Of a DNA stretch of 64,000 bases, positions 60,602-64,000 are shown piece by piece. Made by a program: the position numbers and the translations under genes. Below the pieces are notes generated by a model, which made no database searches, was not told the DNA's origin, and saw nothing but the letters and a program-made list of their open reading frames with translations. The DNA comes from Rhodospirillales bacterium 69-11. Lineage in GTDB: Bacteria; Pseudomonadota; Alphaproteobacteria; Acetobacterales; Acetobacteraceae. How positions within the stretch are numbered: the stretch's first letter is position 1; every line of letters begins with the position of its first letter. Location of the stretch: the NCBI GenBank assembly GCA_001898425.1, contig MKTV01000045.1, positions 180,169 through 244,168 on the forward strand, written 5' to 3'.

Positions 60602-63202
60602 ATGACCACAGCGACAGGCCCCGGCGAGATGATGGGCAATGCCGGGCCGGGCATGCTGGCCGGGCTCCGGGTCATCGAGATCGCGGACGAGCGCGCGGAG
60701 TATACCGGCCTGCTGCTGGCCGGCCTCGGCGCCGACGTGATCAAGATCGAGCCGCCCGAGGGCAACGCGACGCGGCGGATCGGGCCGTTCCTGGAAGATC
60801 AGCCCGGCCCCGATCGCTCGCTGTTCTTCTGGACCTACAACCGGAACAAGAAGTCGGTCGTGCTGGATCTGCGCGAGACCTCCGCGCGCGAGCGGCTGCT
60901 GGGATTGCTGGGCGGCGCCGATATCCTGCTCGACTCGTCCTGCGGCGCGCTGACGACCGCGCTGGGTCTCGACCGCGCCGCACTGGCCGCACGGTTCCCG
61001 AAGCTGGTCACCGCGCGCATGACGCCGTTCGGCGATGACGGGCCCTGGGCCGACTTCAAAGGGTCCGACCTGATCCATCTCGCACTGGGCGGCGTGATGA
61101 TGAACTGCGGCTACGACCCCGACCCGAACCTGCACTACGACACGCCGCCGATCGCGCCGCAGCTCTGGCACGCCTACCACATCGCGGGCGAGCAGCTCGC
61201 GACCGGGATCCTCGCCGCACTGATCGCGCGCCATCGCACCGGGGAGGGGCAGGACGTCTCGGTCGCGATCCACGAGGCGGTGTCGAAGAATCCCGAACTC
61301 GACATCATGCACTGGGTGATGCGCCGCGTGCCGCTGTGGCGCCTGACCAACCGCCACGCCGTAGAGGCGCCGAACCACTCGCCCAGCATCAGCCACACCA
61401 AGGATGGGCGCTGGTACATCATGCACGGCATGGGCGCGCGCGACCTGAAGGCGCTCGTGCCGCTGCTGAGCAAGTATGGCATGCAGGCCGACCTGCAGCC
61501 GCCGCCGCCCGATGCCGACCTGAAGGCACGCAACGTGCCGGGCTCGCAGACCGGCGACGAGACGCGGGCGCACATGCTGGACGTCGTCCAGCGCTTCGTC
61601 CGTGCCTGGACCTATGCGGACATGCCGTGGCGGGAGGCCCAGGAAGCCGGCCTGCTCTGGGCGCCGCTGCGCAAGCCGCACGAGAACGCGCTCGACGAAC
61701 ACTGGCTGCAGCGCCACAGCTTCGCCGACATCCCGCATCCCGAACACGGCCGCAGCTTCCGCTACCCGACCAGCAAATGGCTGTCGAACAGGACGAGCTG
61801 GCAGGTCGGCCGCCGCGCGCCGCTGCTGGGCGAGGACACCGAGACGGTGCTCGCCGCCCCCGCCCGCACGCCCTCGGTGCCGGCGCAGCCGAAGGGCGGG
61901 GCAGGGGATCGCGTCTCGGCGAAGCACGGCAAGCCGTTTCCGCTGCAGGGCGTGAAGATCCTCGACTTCGCCTGGTTTCTCGCCTCGGCCGGCGGCACGC
62001 GCTTCCTCGCGGCACTTGGGGCCGAGAGCTACAAGGTGGAGTGGAAGGACAATCCCGACACGCGCCTCGCCGCCATGGCGCCGGTCGGCGGGCGCGCCGC
62101 GCGCGAGGCCGCGACCGGTCCCCTGCCGGGCGTGAAGGACCCGGACATGGGCGGGCAGTTCAACAACAAGAACACTGGCAAGCGCGGCATCTCGCTGAAC
62201 ATCCGCCACCCCAAGGGATTGCAGATCGCGAAGGACCTCGTGCGCATCTGCGACATCGTCGCGGAAGGCTTCTCCCCCGGCGTGCTGCAGCGTCTCGGGC
62301 TCGGCTACGACGTGATGCGCAAGATCCGGCCGGACATCATCTACATCCAGCAGGCCGGCATGGGTGCGCACGGCACCTATGGCCGGATGCGCACCGTGGG
62401 ACCCGTCGCGGCGGCCTTCGCGGGACAGGGCGAGATGTCGGGCCTGCCGGATCCGGCGATGCCGGTGGGCTGGGGCTACTCCTACCTCGACTGGATGGGC
62501 GCCTACGGCTACGCGCTCGCGCTGCTGGGCGCGCTGCATCACCGCGACCGCACGGGTGAGGGGCAGTGGATCGACGCCTCGCAATGCGAATCGGGATTGT
62601 TCCTGACGGGCACGACGACTCTCGACTGGTCGGCAAACGGGCGGGAGTGGCGACGGATCGGCAACCGCTCCCCCTACAAGCCCGCCGCGCCGCACGGCGC
62701 CTATCGTTGCAAGGGCATCGACCGGTGGCTTGCCATTGCCTGCTTCAGCGAAGCCGAGTGGGAAGCGCTGGCGCAGGTGGCGGGGCAGGGCGCCTGGCGT
62801 GACGATCCGCGCTTCCGCACGCTCGCCGACCGGATGGCGCACCAGGACGCGCTGGACGCGGCGATCGGGGCGTGGACAGCGACGCAACGCGCGGAAGACG
62901 CGATGCTCGCGCTGCAGAAGGCCGGGGTGCCGGCCGGCGTGTGCCAGAACGCGGAGGATCGCTGCGACCACGATCCGCAACTGCGGCACCTGAACTGGCT
63001 CACCGAGGTCACCGGCACCAAAATCGGCACGTGGCCCGTCTACGAGCTGCCGATGAAGCTCAGCCGGACTCCCGCCTATGTCGGCGGCCCGATCGATCGC
63101 GGTGCGCCCTGCTACGGCGAGGACAACGAATGGCTGCTGACCACGCTGCTGGGCATGTCCCGGTCGGACGTGGAGAAGCTGGCCGAGGAAGGGGTGATCT
63201 GA
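60602..63202 (+). CDS. fused double CaiB/BaiF family CoA-transferase
   Basis: An 866-aa protein made of two class III (CaiB/BaiF) CoA-transferase domains. Domain 1 (about 25-420) opens with GLRVIEIADERAEYTGLLLA and has VIKIEPPEGNATRRIGPF; the second (about 440-860) opens with GVKILDFAWFLASAGGTRFL, and has SYKVEWKDNPDTRLAAM. Each half is about the length of a normal single subunit, so this looks like a natural fusion, perhaps giving an intramolecular dimer. The catalytic Asp usual in the family (Asp after the G(L/M) block) is hard to place in domain 1, which may be inactive. It probably activates an organic acid to its CoA ester. Confidence 0.9.
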   Translation: MTTATGPGEMMGNAGPGMLAGLRVIEIADERAEYTGLLLAGLGADVIKIEPPEGNATRRIGPFLEDQPGPDRSLFFWTYNRNKKSVVLDLRETSARERLLGLLGGADILLDSSCGALTTALGLDRAALAARFPKLVTARMTPFGDDGPWADFKGSDLIHLALGGVMMNCGYDPDPNLHYDTPPIAPQLWHAYHIAGEQLATGILAALIARHRTGEGQDVSVAIHEAVSKNPELDIMHWVMRRVPLWRLTNRHAVEAPNHSPSISHTKDGRWYIMHGMGARDLKALVPLLSKYGMQADLQPPPPDADLKARNVPGSQTGDETRAHMLDVVQRFVRAWTYADMPWREAQEAGLLWAPLRKPHENALDEHWLQRHSFADIPHPEHGRSFRYPTSKWLSNRTSWQVGRRAPLLGEDTETVLAAPARTPSVPAQPKGGAGDRVSAKHGKPFPLQGVKILDFAWFLASAGGTRFLAALGAESYKVEWKDNPDTRLAAMAPVGGRAAREAATGPLPGVKDPDMGGQFNNKNTGKRGISLNIRHPKGLQIAKDLVRICDIVAEGFSPGVLQRLGLGYDVMRKIRPDIIYIQQAGMGAHGTYGRMRTVGPVAAAFAGQGEMSGLPDPAMPVGWGYSYLDWMGAYGYALALLGALHHRDRTGEGQWIDASQCESGLFLTGTTTLDWSANGREWRRIGNRSPYKPAAPHGAYRCKGIDRWLAIACFSEAEWEALAQVAGQGAWRDDPRFRTLADRMAHQDALDAAIGAWTATQRAEDAMLALQKAGVPAGVCQNAEDRCDHDPQLRHLNWLTEVTGTKIGTWPVYELPMKLSRTPAYVGGPIDRGAPCYGEDNEWLLTTLLGMSRSDVEKLAEEGVI

Positions 63203-63206
63203 CGCC

Positions 63207-64000
63207 ATGTCACGCGAACTGAAAGACAAGGTCGCCGTCGTCGGCGTCGGCAACACGCGCTACGGCAACTTCCCCGAACGCGACGAGTACAGCCTCGCCG
63301 CGGAGGCGTTCCGCAATGCGCTCGAGGATAGCGGGCTGCGCAAGGACCAGGTCGACGGGCTGCTCGTCTGCCGCATCCCCTACTACGCGCGGATGGGCGA
63401 GGTGCTGGGGCTGAACCCGCGCTGGACGCTGACCATGCCGCCGCATGGGCGCATGTCGGCCATAGGGATCATCGAGGCGGTGGCGGCGATCGAGGCCGGG
63501 CTGTGCACCACGGTCGCACTGCTCTACGCGAATATCGGCCGCTCCCGCCGCGTGAACTATGGCGGCGACGAGAACCCCAGCACGTGGGATCCGTTCGGCT
63601 TCACCTCACCGGGCGCGGCCCATGCGATGATGTTCCGGCGCCACATGGAGCTGTACGGCACGACGACGCGGCAGCTCGCGGAGGTGTCGGTGTCCGTGCG
63701 CTACCACGCGTGTCTCAACCCCGATGCGGTGATGCGCAATCCGATCACGATCGAGGATCATGAGAGCGCACGTTTCATCACCGCGCCGCTGCGGCTGCTC
63801 GACTACTGCCTGATCAACGATGGCGCGGTCTGCGTGATCGTCACCGGCCGGGAGCGCGCGAAAGACTGCCGCAAGCCGCCCGTGCTGATCTCGGGATTCG
63901 GCGCGCAGGAGACCTATGCCCCGTCCTCGATCAGCAATTTCGACATGGAGTTCTGGTATCCGGCGGTGAAGGCATCGGGCGAGCAGGCGCGCGGCATGGC
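63207..64000 (+). CDS. thiolase-like protein, cut off by the window edge
   Basis: Only the first about 264 residues are in the window. The start MSRELKDKVAVVGVGNTRYG and the GGDENPSTWDPFGFTSPGA segment fit the thiolase-like lipid-transfer/acetyl-CoA acetyltransferase subfamily, whose members often lack the full catalytic set of true thiolases. The CaiB/BaiF gene ends five bases before it, so they form one unit. In related clusters such a gene is followed by a DUF35 OB-fold partner; that cannot be checked here. The role is probably CoA-thioester metabolism. Confidence 0.85.
   Translation, partial: MSRELKDKVAVVGVGNTRYGNFPERDEYSLAAEAFRNALEDSGLRKDQVDGLLVCRIPYYARMGEVLGLNPRWTLTMPPHGRMSAIGIIEAVAAIEAGLCTTVALLYANIGRSRRVNYGGDENPSTWDPFGFTSPGAAHAMMFRRHMELYGTTTRQLAEVSVSVRYHACLNPDAVMRNPITIEDHESARFITAPLRLLDYCLINDGAVCVIVTGRERAKDCRKPPVLISGFGAQETYAPSSISNFDMEFWYPAVKASGEQARGM

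Noticed and set aside
59444..63256. A 1270-codon open frame on the minus strand
   Set aside because: It lies antisense to the CoA-transferase and hydrolase genes, has no family features, is Arg/His/Gly-rich as expected for a shadow frame in high-GC DNA, and runs through the repeat array.
1..64000. tRNA or rRNA genes, phage, integrase, restriction or toxin-antitoxin modules
   Set aside because: I looked for their typical motifs by eye and saw none; a tRNA missed by eye cannot be excluded without a covariance-model search.

Overview
The window is a stretch of GC-rich, densely packed chromosome. It suggests an alphaproteobacterium, most likely in Rhodospirillales/Acetobacteraceae. The reasons are the rpmH-rnpA-yidD-yidC-engB order, a NadQ-like regulator next to nadA/nadC, a Coq4-like protein, an IalB-like secreted protein, alphaproteobacterial-type palindromic repeats and the overall codon use. 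The family-level placement is an inference. I saw no tRNA, rRNA, CRISPR array, complete transposon, phage or known defence system.

Layout, left half. 1-6.4 kb: a Coq4-like gene, then a tripartite RND efflux operon (adaptor, pump, TolC). 6.7-11.8 kb: an orphan sugar-type ABC binding protein, then a glcE - small membrane protein - glcF - TPR operon without glcD. 11.8-16 kb: a hybrid sensor kinase and a trans-aconitate methyltransferase. 16.1-19.6 kb: rpmH-rnpA-yidD-yidC-engB behind a clear sigma70-type promoter. 19.6-20.3 kb: a gene-free gap with a 50-bp inverted repeat. 20.3-24.8 kb: a CYP153-like P450 and an acyl-CoA synthetase converging on a Baeyer-Villiger-type monooxygenase. 25-27.8 kb: rplM-rpsI, a terminator, argC and a gamma-carbonic anhydrase. 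27.8-33.3 kb: an acyltransferase, a tartrate/malate-type dehydrogenase, nadC and nadA behind a palindromic operator, and the NadQ-type regulator.

Layout, right half. 33.3-36.5 kb: envelope and stress proteins and an S10 peptidase. 36.5-43.7 kb: exopolysaccharide export and assembly genes (Wza-like lipoprotein, Wzc-like protein with a degenerate P-loop, GalE-type epimerase, polytopic membrane protein, Wzx-type flippase). 43.7-51.4 kb: mixed housekeeping and accessory genes (XRE regulator, two SAM methyltransferases, SpoU methylase, IalB-like protein, rlmN, cupin, LysR regulator, GST). 51.4-52.1 kb: a ten-copy palindromic repeat array. 52.1-58.2 kb: a branched-chain-type ABC transporter with a fused LivM-LivG and an epoxide-hydrolase-family enzyme. 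58.3-64 kb: a zinc-ribbon peptide, a metallophosphoesterase, a second repeat array, then an alpha/beta hydrolase, a fused double CaiB/BaiF CoA-transferase and a thiolase-like gene that runs off the window.

How the genes work together. The clearest functional units are RND efflux, glycolate oxidation, terminal/ketone oxidation of hydrophobic substrates, NAD synthesis under NadQ, EPS export, and uptake plus CoA-dependent breakdown of an unknown organic acid. The most unusual non-coding content is the set of short tandem and palindromic repeats in intergenic gaps: one palindrome family occurs at three places (34.0, 51.7 and 59.5 kb), and unrelated tandem repeats occur at 0.7, 6.4, 40.7 and 48.4 kb. 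I found no convincing wholly new system. The best leads are the repeat family, the NAD operator, the small membrane protein inside the glc operon and the degenerate Wzc kinase.
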